From Planctomycetaceae bacterium (GTDB lineage: Bacteria; Planctomycetota; Planctomycetia; Pirellulales; Thermoguttaceae), in assembly GCA_004556055.1 (NCBI GenBank), contig SFIW01000003.1:27848-91847 (forward strand): a stretch of 64,000 nucleotides of DNA. Reading direction: 5' to 3'. Within the stretch, counting starts at the first letter, position 1; each line of letters starts with the position of its first letter. Below the pieces are notes generated by a model. It worked only from the letters and a program-made list of their open reading frames with translations, made no database searches and had not been told where the DNA came from. This document shows positions 18,257 through 26,549 of the stretch, in pieces. The translations under genes and the position numbers were made by a program.

Positions 18257-19849
18257 ATGGACTCCTTCTTATTTGCCGCCCAGGAAACTCAGAGAAGCCT
18301 TTTTCCTCTGATTGTCACTGGAGTATTTGTATTAGTTATCTTGTCGATCGCCGCGTGGGGAATGAAGAAAACGTCGAATACGAACGACTTTTTTCTCGGC
18401 GGAAGCGCGCTTGGCCCATGGATCTTGGCGCTCTCTTACGGGGCGGCGTATTTTAGCGCCGTCGTCTTCATTGGATTTGCGGGCGTATACGGATGGAGCG
18501 TCTCTTTTCGCTCATTGTGGATCGGGCTTATGAACGGCGTCGTAGGAAGCCTCGCGGCGTGGCTCGTGCTGGGCCCCGCCACGCGAAGAATGACGCGTCG
18601 ACTTGACGCCGCGACGACGCCCGCGTTTTTCCTTGAACGTTACGGTTCAAAAGGAATGAAAATCGTCGGGGCCGTCGTCGTTTTCCTCTTCCTTCTCCCA
18701 TATTCGGCGTCGGTCTTCGCAGGGTTGACGTATCTCTTCAAAGAGGTCTTTAACGTTTCGATGACGACCGCGCTCACAATGATAACCGTCACGACGGGAG
18801 TCTATCTTGTGATGGGCGGTTATAAGGCCGCCGCGCGAATCGACTTCATCCAAGGAACGATCATGTTTTTCGGCGCGTTGAGCATGGTCTGGTTCGTCTT
18901 CTCATACTTCGCGAAAGACTTGGGCTCCTACGCCGACGTCGTTGAAAACGCCGTCAAACTCTATCGCGGAAGATTGGAAGGCGTCGTCGATCCAATTCAA
19001 TCGACTCCGATTAAACCAATGCCCGACTGGCTCTTCTGGTCCGTCGTCTTCATGACCTCCGTCGCTCCGTGGGGCCTTCCGCAGATGGTTCATAAGTTCT
19101 ACGCGATCAAAGACGAAAAGCAGATCGTCAAGGGCGCGATCGTCTGCTGCGTCTTCGCCGCGTTGGTCGGCGTCGCCGCGTACACGATCGGTTCGCTCTC
19201 GCACCTTCTTCCCCCCGAAGTGTTGCAGACGACTCTCAACGCCGACGGAACGGCGATCGATTTCAATAAGCTCGTGCCGACGATGCTCGTCGCATGCCTT
19301 CCTTCGTGGTTCCTCGCGATTGTGCTGCTCCTCGTTCTTTCCGCGTCGACGTCGACCCTCTGTTCTCTGGCGTTGACCTCCTCCGCCGCGATTAGCCTCG
19401 ACCTCGTTAAGGGGTTCGTTCTGCCGAACGCTTCGGAGAAGACGCACTTGACGATTTTCCGACTATGCTGCGCCGTCTTTCTCGTCTGCTCGTATCTCAT
19501 CGCGCTCTTCAATCCGAGCTGGATCGTCGCGCTCACCGCGCTAAGCTGGGGCGCTATTTGCGGCGGGTTCCTCGCGCCTTACGTCTACGGACTATTCTGG
19601 AGAGGAACGACGAAATGCGGAGCCGCCGCGGGAATGGCGTCGGGTATTATCGTTGCGAACGCGATATATTGGGGCGTCTTTATCTGCCAAGGCCCCGCCG
19701 CCGCGAAGAGCTTCTCGCCCGTCACGGCGTCGATCGCGATGGTATTTCCATTCTTCGTCGTTCCCGTTGTGAGCGCGATGACGAAAAAACTTGAACCAGA
19801 ACGCGTAAAACGCGCCTTTGGAGACGCTTACGACGAAGCGAACTCTTGA
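18257..19849 (+). CDS. Sodium:solute symporter family transporter
   Basis: A 530-residue inner-membrane protein with about 13 hydrophobic helices, the size and pattern of the SSS family (LeuT fold). Family-like segments: NDFFLGGSALGPWILALSYG (the conserved loop between the first helices), AAWLVLGPATRRMTRRLDA, TTPAFFLERYGSKGMK, and YLVMGGYKAAARIDFIQG, a motif strongly conserved among sodium:proline and sodium:pantothenate-like members. The solute cannot be told from sequence. It stands alone after the purN terminator and a short spacer. The downstream prc start is 221 bases away, and no substrate-related gene adjoins it, so its role remains open. Confidence 0.88.
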   Translation: MDSFLFAAQETQRSLFPLIVTGVFVLVILSIAAWGMKKTSNTNDFFLGGSALGPWILALSYGAAYFSAVVFIGFAGVYGWSVSFRSLWIGLMNGVVGSLAAWLVLGPATRRMTRRLDAATTPAFFLERYGSKGMKIVGAVVVFLFLLPYSASVFAGLTYLFKEVFNVSMTTALTMITVTTGVYLVMGGYKAAARIDFIQGTIMFFGALSMVWFVFSYFAKDLGSYADVVENAVKLYRGRLEGVVDPIQSTPIKPMPDWLFWSVVFMTSVAPWGLPQMVHKFYAIKDEKQIVKGAIVCCVFAALVGVAAYTIGSLSHLLPPEVLQTTLNADGTAIDFNKLVPTMLVACLPSWFLAIVLLLVLSASTSTLCSLALTSSAAISLDLVKGFVLPNASEKTHLTIFRLCCAVFLVCSYLIALFNPSWIVALTALSWGAICGGFLAPYVYGLFWRGTTKCGAAAGMASGIIVANAIYWGVFICQGPAAAKSFSPVTASIAMVFPFFVVPVVSAMTKKLEPERVKRAFGDAYDEANS

Positions 19850-20070
19850 GATTTCACACGCTTTTTGTCAAATCGCTCTTGCGCGTTACGCGTCTAAACG
19901 GGTATAGTAACGCAATGCCCGCGTCGCGTCGGAATGGCGAGGGCGTTTTGAAAAAATTTGAGAAAAAGACGCAAGAGGGCGCGCCGAGCGGATACTATCG
20001 TCTAGGCGCCGCCCGCGTTGTTTGTAGCGCGGTATCGCGCGTATTTTATTATGAACGTAAAGGACGACGA

Positions 20071-22275
20071 ATGACAAAATGCTACGACGGACGAAGAGCG
20101 CGCTGGGCTTCGTTCTCTCTTGGCCTGATTCTGGCGATTTCTTCATGTTGCGCGGCGTGCGGCGCGGCTTACGAAACGACAAAAGAGGATAATACGGCGT
20201 TGGTTCCGACCACGCGCGACAAACAGATCGCGATCAATTTTACGCGACTCCTTAAGGCGCGTCACGTCTCGAAAATGCCTCTCGACGAAAAGATCTCGCA
20301 ACGCGGCTTCGAACTCTTTCTCAAAGCGATCGATCCGACTAAGCTCTATTTCAATCAGCAAGACGTCGACGAATTTACCAAAGAATACGCGACTTCCGTC
20401 GCTCAGCAGGCGAGCAAGGGCGTTTTGACCCCCGCGTTTGTCATTTATAACCGCTATTTAAAGCGCGTCGACGAGCGTTGCGCGATCGCCGACGAGTTGC
20501 TCGCCGCTAATCAGTTCGACTTCACCGTCGACGAAGAATTCCTTCGCGACAACGACGCCGCGACCTATCCGAAAACGCCGGAAGAAGTCCGCGACCGTAT
20601 GCGCAAACGCGTCAAGTTTGAGCTCCTCGCGCTCGAAGCCGAAGAACGCGATAAGCACAAGGAAGCCAAGGAGACTGCCGCCGACGACGCTCAGACCGAA
20701 CCTACCGTAGCTCCCGTCGCCCCTGATCGCCCCGACGACCCCGTTTCGAAGTTGACGCGTCGTTATCACACCCTCCAGAAGCGTCTTCATCAAACATCGA
20801 ACGACGACCTTCTTGAAATCTACCTCACTGCGATTTCCAACGCCTTCGATCCGCACTCCACCTACATGTCTCCGAAATCCTTCGAGAACTTTATGATTCA
20901 GATCGGTCTAAATCTCGAAGGAATCGGCGCGACGCTCCAGTGGGACGACGGCTACACCGTTGTGAAGCGCATCGTGAAGGGAAGCCCCGCGGAGAAGCAG
21001 GGCGAGCTTAAGGAAGAGGACAAGATCGTCGCGGTCGGTCAAGGCGTAGACGGTCCGATGGAAGACGTCGTCGATATGAAATTGACGGACGTCGTCGACA
21101 AAATCCGCGGCAAGGGCGGCACAATCGTTCGTCTCGACGTCGTTTCTCCCGACGGAAAGAAGAAGCAAATCTCCATCGTCCGCGAAAAGGTCGATCTTGA
21201 AGACAGCGCCGCTCAATCCGCGATCTTCGACGTCAAAGGAAACGGAGAATTTGTCGACGTTGCCAAGAACGAAGGCGCCAAGAAAGAAGGATTGCGCGTC
21301 GGCGTGATCGATCTGCCAAGCTTCTATCTCGACATGAAGGCGAAGGACGGCGAAGGCGGGCGCAGCGTCAGCTCCGACGTGCGCCAAATCTTGGCTGAAT
21401 TCAACGCGAACGACGTCGACGCGTGCGTCGTCGATCTCCGCTACAACGGCGGCGGCTCGTTGCCTGAAGCGGTCGCTCTGACCGGGCTCTTCATCAAGAC
21501 GGGAGCCGTCGTTCAGACAAAACCTTCCGAGTTCGGCGACCGTCCGCGATCCTTGAACGATCCGGATCCGTCGATCCAGTGGACGAAGCCCCTCGTCGTC
21601 TTGACGAGTCGCTTGAGCGCGAGCGCGAGCGAAATTTTCGCGGGCGCTATCAAAGATTATCGCCGCGGCGTCATCGTCGGCGATGAAACGACGCACGGTA
21701 AAGGCTCCGTTCAGTCGATGATGGAGATCTCCGACGCGATCTTTGGCAAGCTCCTCTCGCGCGGAAGCGACAATCTTGGTTCTTTGAAGATCACTATCCA
21801 GGGATACTACCTCCCCGGCGGCGAATCTCCTCAGCTCCAAGGCGTGCGTTCCGACGTTATCCTTCCGCAGTTCACGAGCGTCCTCGAAGATATCGCCGAA
21901 TCGGATCTCGACTATCCTCTTGTTTTCGAAAAGGTCGAGCCCGCGAACTATCCCGTCTTCGATTTCGTGACGCCTGAAATCGTCAAGGCGCTTTCGGCGA
22001 AATCTGCGGCGCGCGTCGCGAAGTCGAAGGACTTTGCCGAAGAGCTCGATAAGATGAATATCTATAAAGAAAGCAAGCTCCGCAAGGCGACTCCGCTGAA
22101 TCGCGAAAAGTACTTCGCCGAACTCGATAAGCTCGACACGAACAAAGAAGAGACGGAGAAGATGGAAGAGAGCGTTTTGGGGGGCGACGGCGTCAAGAGG
22201 GACTACTATCTTGACGAATGTCTTGAAATCACGAAGGATTACTGCGAAGCTCTTATGGCGAAATCCGCAATATGA
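20071..22275 (+). CDS. prc: C-terminal (tail-specific) processing protease Prc
   Basis: S41 serine protease that degrades or trims periplasmic proteins from their C-termini. The 735-residue chain has an N-terminal hydrophobic export signal (FSLGLILAISS, followed by several Cys that may form a lipobox), the Prc N-terminal helical domain (about 45-270), a PDZ domain (about 278-370, GIGATLQWDDGYTVVKRI), the S41 domain with RLSASASEIFAGAI (nucleophile Ser518 by alignment) and general base Lys544 in THGKGSVQ, and the C-terminal DUF3340-like region. One extra residue lies between Ser and Lys compared with E. coli Tsp. The open frame runs upstream to 19846, overlapping the symporter gene, but AAAGGA just before ATG 20071 and the signal peptide immediately after it decide the start. 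Confidence 0.93.
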   Translation: MTKCYDGRRARWASFSLGLILAISSCCAACGAAYETTKEDNTALVPTTRDKQIAINFTRLLKARHVSKMPLDEKISQRGFELFLKAIDPTKLYFNQQDVDEFTKEYATSVAQQASKGVLTPAFVIYNRYLKRVDERCAIADELLAANQFDFTVDEEFLRDNDAATYPKTPEEVRDRMRKRVKFELLALEAEERDKHKEAKETAADDAQTEPTVAPVAPDRPDDPVSKLTRRYHTLQKRLHQTSNDDLLEIYLTAISNAFDPHSTYMSPKSFENFMIQIGLNLEGIGATLQWDDGYTVVKRIVKGSPAEKQGELKEEDKIVAVGQGVDGPMEDVVDMKLTDVVDKIRGKGGTIVRLDVVSPDGKKKQISIVREKVDLEDSAAQSAIFDVKGNGEFVDVAKNEGAKKEGLRVGVIDLPSFYLDMKAKDGEGGRSVSSDVRQILAEFNANDVDACVVDLRYNGGGSLPEAVALTGLFIKTGAVVQTKPSEFGDRPRSLNDPDPSIQWTKPLVVLTSRLSASASEIFAGAIKDYRRGVIVGDETTHGKGSVQSMMEISDAIFGKLLSRGSDNLGSLKITIQGYYLPGGESPQLQGVRSDVILPQFTSVLEDIAESDLDYPLVFEKVEPANYPVFDFVTPEIVKALSAKSAARVAKSKDFAEELDKMNIYKESKLRKATPLNREKYFAELDKLDTNKEETEKMEESVLGGDGVKRDYYLDECLEITKDYCEALMAKSAI

Positions 22276-22311
22276 CGCTTGACCGTCTATGACGACTTGA
22301 CGATAATGGCG

Positions 22312-22351
22312 ACTGCGACGCGCTTTCTCGACGCGCCGCAGTTCTTTTTTT
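22312..22351 (+). terminator. Intrinsic terminator after prc
   Basis: The stem ACTGCGACGCG (22312-22322) pairs with CGCGCCGCAGT (22332-22342), with one mismatch, and is followed by TCTTTTTTT. It ends 28 bases before the start of the next gene. Confidence 0.85.
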
Positions 22352-22379
22352 ACGTGACTTCTTGGCAAAGGGGTTTGCA

Positions 22380-22895
22380 ATGAAATATACGGTGGAACTC
22401 GAATCCCCCGACTATTCTTTTCGCGCGAAACATTTCGTCGCGTTTCCTCAAGAGACTGGAACCGACGCGCCGTGGATAGGCGAACTTCTCCATGAGCATT
22501 GCTTTACGGCGAGCGTCAAGGCGTCGGGCCCTCTCGACGAATCGGACTGCGTTTTTGATTTTATCGCGGCGCGCGACGCATTGCTGGAAATTCTAGCGGA
22601 GTTTGACGGACAGACCCTCGTCGGAACGAAGACTCCGTGCGTTGAGTACGAGATCGAGCCGCTGCGCGACGAACTCAAGATCGCGTGGAAGGGACTCCCG
22701 GCGGAGCGCGTCGACGTCGTTTCTCTTTCTTCCGCACGGTGGATCGAAGGAAAGAACGCTTCCGCAGAGAAGATCGCCGAAACGATTCTCCTAGAATGGA
22801 TCAAACGCCTGCGTCTCTCCTTTCCGCAAGAAGAGTATTTCTTCACCCTTCGACTTCAAGAAGAGCCTGGGTCTTTCGTGGAAGTCTCGATCTGA
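22380..22895 (+). CDS. Divergent PTPS/QueD-fold protein lacking the catalytic triad
   Basis: A 171-residue member of the 6-pyruvoyl-tetrahydropterin synthase / 6-carboxytetrahydropterin synthase superfamily. The zinc triad is visible as His18 (FRAKHFV), His38 and His40 (LLHEHCF); the GPLDESDCVFDF segment matches the conserved strand ending in Asp-Phe, NASAEKIAETI matches the PTSE helix, and LQEEPGS supplies the pterin-binding Glu. However, the nucleophilic Cys that precedes the HxH motif is absent (Pro-Trp-Ile-Gly) and the catalytic Asp-His pair reads Asp76-Gly77. An insertion of about 35 residues follows. It may bind pterins or act in a variant pathway; function is not assigned. ATG 22380 is chosen over the in-frame TTG 22362 because AAGGGG lies 6 bases upstream. 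Confidence 0.7.
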   Translation: MKYTVELESPDYSFRAKHFVAFPQETGTDAPWIGELLHEHCFTASVKASGPLDESDCVFDFIAARDALLEILAEFDGQTLVGTKTPCVEYEIEPLRDELKIAWKGLPAERVDVVSLSSARWIEGKNASAEKIAETILLEWIKRLRLSFPQEEYFFTLRLQEEPGSFVEVSI

Positions 22896-22947
22896 CGCGG
22901 CGTCGCGAGCGCCGGGAGGCGTCGACGATCTCTCTTTCTTAGCAGAC

Positions 22948-22983
22948 AAAAAACGCTCGGGCGTCTTTGGCTCGGGCGTTTTT
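22948..22983. terminator. Bidirectional intrinsic terminator
   Basis: A 12-bp stem with wobble pairs (AAAACGCTCGGG at 22951-region with CTCGGGCGTTTT at 22971-22982) is flanked by an A-run and a T-run. It separates the plus-strand PTPS-like gene from the minus-strand lipoprotein gene ending at 23010. Confidence 0.85.
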
Positions 22984-23009
22984 AATGTCGCGGACGGGTA
23001 GGCCGTTTT

Positions 23010-23516
23010 TCAGAAGAATTCGGCGACGTCGATCGCTTTTTCTTTATCGGCGGGAACGGAAACGGAGACAGGGGTCGTTTGAGCGCTGGTCAGATCAGCC
23101 GGGACGACTTTGGGGAGACTCTTAATCTCGGCGTCGCGTAGTGCGTTATATTTGTCGATTTCACTGCGATCCATGCTCGCCATATCGTCGGCGGTGAGTT
23201 CAGGCTTGGTGGGTTCGGGGTCTTTGCGGAGCTGAACTTTGAAGGTTCCTTCGGGAGAACCGGGGGCGGAGAAGTTTGCGTAGGTGGTTTTGACGACGCA
23301 AACGCCGGACGCGTCGGTCTTTCCGCCGACGATGACGCCGCTGATCGGCGTGTCGGGAATAAGGGCGACGTCGACGCCTTCAATCGGATCGGAACCGTTT
23401 GTGACGGTGATCGTGCATGGAGAAACTTTGGGGAATCCGGAAGGTTTTCCGGAACAACCCAGAATCAACGCGGACGCCATGACGACGACGAGGGAGAGAA
23501 GAGATACTTTTTTCAT
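23010..23516 (-). CDS. Small lipoprotein with carboxypeptidase-regulatory-like fold
   Basis: A 168-residue lipoprotein: hydrophobic signal MKKVSLLSLVVVMASALILG then Cys21 (ILGC lipobox). Residues about 30-100 alternate as beta strands around GSDPIEGVDVALIPDT and TDASGVCVVKTTY, the pattern of transthyretin-like carboxypeptidase regulatory or Ig-like domains that planctomycetes attach to surface proteins. The C-terminus is acidic and Pro-rich. It lies 126 bases downstream of the DUF1559 gene on the same strand, a pairing frequent in planctomycete genomes, although a terminator hairpin separates them here. Function unknown. Confidence 0.8.
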   Translation of the reverse strand: MKKVSLLSLVVVMASALILGCSGKPSGFPKVSPCTITVTNGSDPIEGVDVALIPDTPISGVIVGGKTDASGVCVVKTTYANFSAPGSPEGTFKVQLRKDPEPTKPELTADDMASMDRSEIDKYNALRDAEIKSLPKVVPADLTSAQTTPVSVSVPADKEKAIDVAEFF

Positions 23517-23582
23517 AATGAGTTACCGTCGGAATGGAAAAGTTGAACCGCGATTGCGACGCGGTGAAACAGGCGATATGAA

Positions 23583-23618
23583 AAGAAGACGCTTTGCTCG
23601 AAGGTAAAGCGTCTTCTT
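23583..23618 (-). terminator. Intrinsic terminator after the DUF1559 gene
   Basis: A perfect 13-bp stem (AAGAAGACGCTTT at 23583-23595, AAAGCGTCTTCTT at 23606-23618) with a 10-base loop. On the minus strand it is followed by TTTTC. It would end the DUF1559 transcript before the lipoprotein gene. Confidence 0.8.
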
Positions 23619-23642
23619 AGAATGGTGCGTTAGACGCGTCGA

Positions 23643-24749
23643 TCAAAGGGAAGTGGTCTCGCCGGCGTTGACGGTTCCAAGAGCGCCCCAAACGCCGAAG
23701 GGAGACTTGCTCGAGAATTCGCGACCGTGCGACGCGGCGGTGGTGGGGTATTTCGACCCGTTCGGATCGGCGTCCATATCGCCGCAGTCGATCGTTTCGG
23801 AGATGAAACGGACGCTGCCGTCGACCATCGCGGCGTTGACGCCGCCGGAGTGGTTCGACTGCGCGGAGCAGATACCGAAGCCCCAACCTGTTTGACCGCA
23901 GTCGCCGCCGTAGTTGCTCGCGTTAGGAGAGTTCGGGGGGAGAATCGTCTGGAAGCCGGTCGCGCGGACGTTGCCGTCGGCGAAGCAGTTTCCGCGGCTA
24001 TAGTTGCACGCGCCCTTGGTGAAGACGGTGCGATCGTTCGAATCGACGATATTGAGGACGTTGCGCGGAACTTGAACTTCGCTCGTCCCCATGAGCGCGA
24101 CGCCGCCCTTGACCTTGTTGGTGTTCTGGGTTGTGCCGGCGATCATTTCGGCGTAGGCGATCGTGTTGGAGGTGCCGTCGGTGATGGCGCTGATGTTGCG
24201 CGTCACGACGTGGCGGGCGTCGGCGGCGTTATTGATGTAGAGACCGCCGGGGAAGAAACCGCGAGAGGTCATTGCGGATTCGTCGGTTTGGCAGATCGAG
24301 TCGCCCCACGAACCGGCGTAGTTCGTTTTCGCGGCGTCGTTGATCCACGAGGAATTCTGAGACGAATTTCCGTCGGAGGGGCAGAGAAGGTAGGGTACGG
24401 ACTTGTTGTACAAACGGTCGTTGTTCCATTGGCAGTTGGTGAAGTTGCCTTTACGCATTTCGTCGTAATAGGCTCCCTGTTCCGCGTAAGGCATGATCCA
24501 GACGAGGTGTCCGATGTAGTGAAAACTGGACTCGGGGACGCCGCCGCGCGCGGGCTGGAAGGAGTTGTGCGCGTCATGATACATCTGCGACGCGAGGAGG
24601 ATCTGCTTGAGATTGTTCGTGCATTGCATACGACGAGCCGCTTCACGCGCCGCTTGAACTGCGGGAAGAAGTAGTCCGATCAAGATACCGATGATTGCAA
24701 TGACGACGAGTAATTCGACTAGCGTAAAGCCCTTGGTTCGCTTACTCAT
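23643..24749 (-). CDS. DUF1559 prepilin-like protein
   Basis: A 368-residue member of the DUF1559 family, greatly expanded in Planctomycetes and a phylum marker. It starts with a short basic leader cut before Phe (SKRTKG/FTLVELLVVIAIIG), the type IV prepilin/pseudopilin cleavage and methylation signal, followed by the conserved helix ending AAREAARRMQCTNNLKQI. The C-terminus contains HSGGVNAAMVDGSVRF, the conserved H-X9-DG motif of the family. Exported by a type II secretion or type IV pilus-like route and held at the envelope; precise role unknown. GGAG lies about 9 bases upstream of the ATG. A long AT-rich upstream region separates it from the divergent asd gene. Confidence 0.95.
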   Translation of the reverse strand: MSKRTKGFTLVELLVVIAIIGILIGLLLPAVQAAREAARRMQCTNNLKQILLASQMYHDAHNSFQPARGGVPESSFHYIGHLVWIMPYAEQGAYYDEMRKGNFTNCQWNNDRLYNKSVPYLLCPSDGNSSQNSSWINDAAKTNYAGSWGDSICQTDESAMTSRGFFPGGLYINNAADARHVVTRNISAITDGTSNTIAYAEMIAGTTQNTNKVKGGVALMGTSEVQVPRNVLNIVDSNDRTVFTKGACNYSRGNCFADGNVRATGFQTILPPNSPNASNYGGDCGQTGWGFGICSAQSNHSGGVNAAMVDGSVRFISETIDCGDMDADPNGSKYPTTAASHGREFSSKSPFGVWGALGTVNAGETTSL

Positions 24750-25128
24750 GGTTATGATCTCCGGAAAAAAATAAGGAAAAGAGAAAAACGGGTTTTACCT
24801 GTGAAGAAACACATTTCTCACAGAAAGCCTTAATTGTGATAGGATTTAATTGTCATTAATTGAAAAAGAAATGTCAACGGCCTTTTTTAAATCATTGTCA
24901 GCGCGATGATTTTTTGCGGTCATAGTGTAGAAGCGCCATTGTCGAGCTATTATTTTATTTCGGTTTGCGAAGGCGTGAGCGAATCTAAAGAAGTAGGGAG
25001 TCTTCTGCTCAGCGAGAGGGATAGTCAAAGAGTGAAAGATTTCAGAAAAAATTGAAATAATGTTAGTCTTTTCTAATAAAATTTTCCAAAAAACCGCCGT
25101 TTTACTCCCTTTTCGGTTGTCTTTCCTA
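24750..25128. other. AT-rich divergent intergenic region
   Basis: Low-GC spacer between the DUF1559 gene (minus) and asd (plus). It holds A/T runs and short imperfect inverted repeats (for example around ATTGTGAT and ATTGTCATTAATTG near 24832-24863) but no open frame with a ribosome site. The DUF1559 promoter must lie here; no single pair stands out. Confidence 0.45.
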
Positions 25129-25156
25129 TTGTCAATGCAAGAAACACGCGCATAAT
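25129..25156 (+). promoter_or_regulatory. Candidate asd promoter
   Basis: TTGTCA (25129-25134) and CATAAT (25151-25156) have a 16-base spacer; TAATAT at 25153-25158 would give 18. The inferred start leaves a leader of about 130 bases before asd, in which no known riboswitch was recognised. Confidence 0.45.
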
Positions 25157-25292
25157 ATTGGCTGTCTCATGAAAAATACTTTATATTTTAACAAATTTAT
25201 TAGCGCGGCCTAACTTCTGGGACTTTTCAACAAGCGTTTTTTATAACGTCGCTCTTAGGCTCCCTAGATAGATTTAAGGAAATTAAAGAAAA

Positions 25293-26309
<1,017 letters not shown>

Positions 26310-26380
26310 TCCGACTTGTAAGCGTCGCTTTTTAGCGCAACGATCCTTCTCTTAGCCGAAGAAGACTTACAAGCAAAGTG

Positions 26381-26420
26381 CAACGCAGGGTTTTCTCCCC
26401 TCTGCGTTGTATTTTTTTTC
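26381..26420 (+). terminator. Intrinsic terminator after asd
   Basis: The stem CAACGCAG (26381-26388) pairs with CTGCGTTG (26402-26409), extended by GGG/CCC across a bulge, and is followed by TATTTTTTTT. Confidence 0.85.
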
Positions 26421-26549
26421 TTGCGTTAGAAAAAATAAAAACTTTAAGAGTAATTTAACGAACGTAACGACTCCGCTCTTTCACTTTGAGTTTAACCCTC
26501 GACTCTCCCGATCTTTTTCACCTGGCGTTGGACAGGTCAATATTCTACA

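Noticed and set aside
19846..20070. N-terminal extension of the prc frame
   Set aside because: It would overlap the symporter and precede the signal peptide; the ribosome site is at 20071.
20908..22380. 490-residue minus-strand frame opposite prc
   Set aside because: Antisense of a clear S41 protease; Arg/Asp-rich composition without domain pattern.
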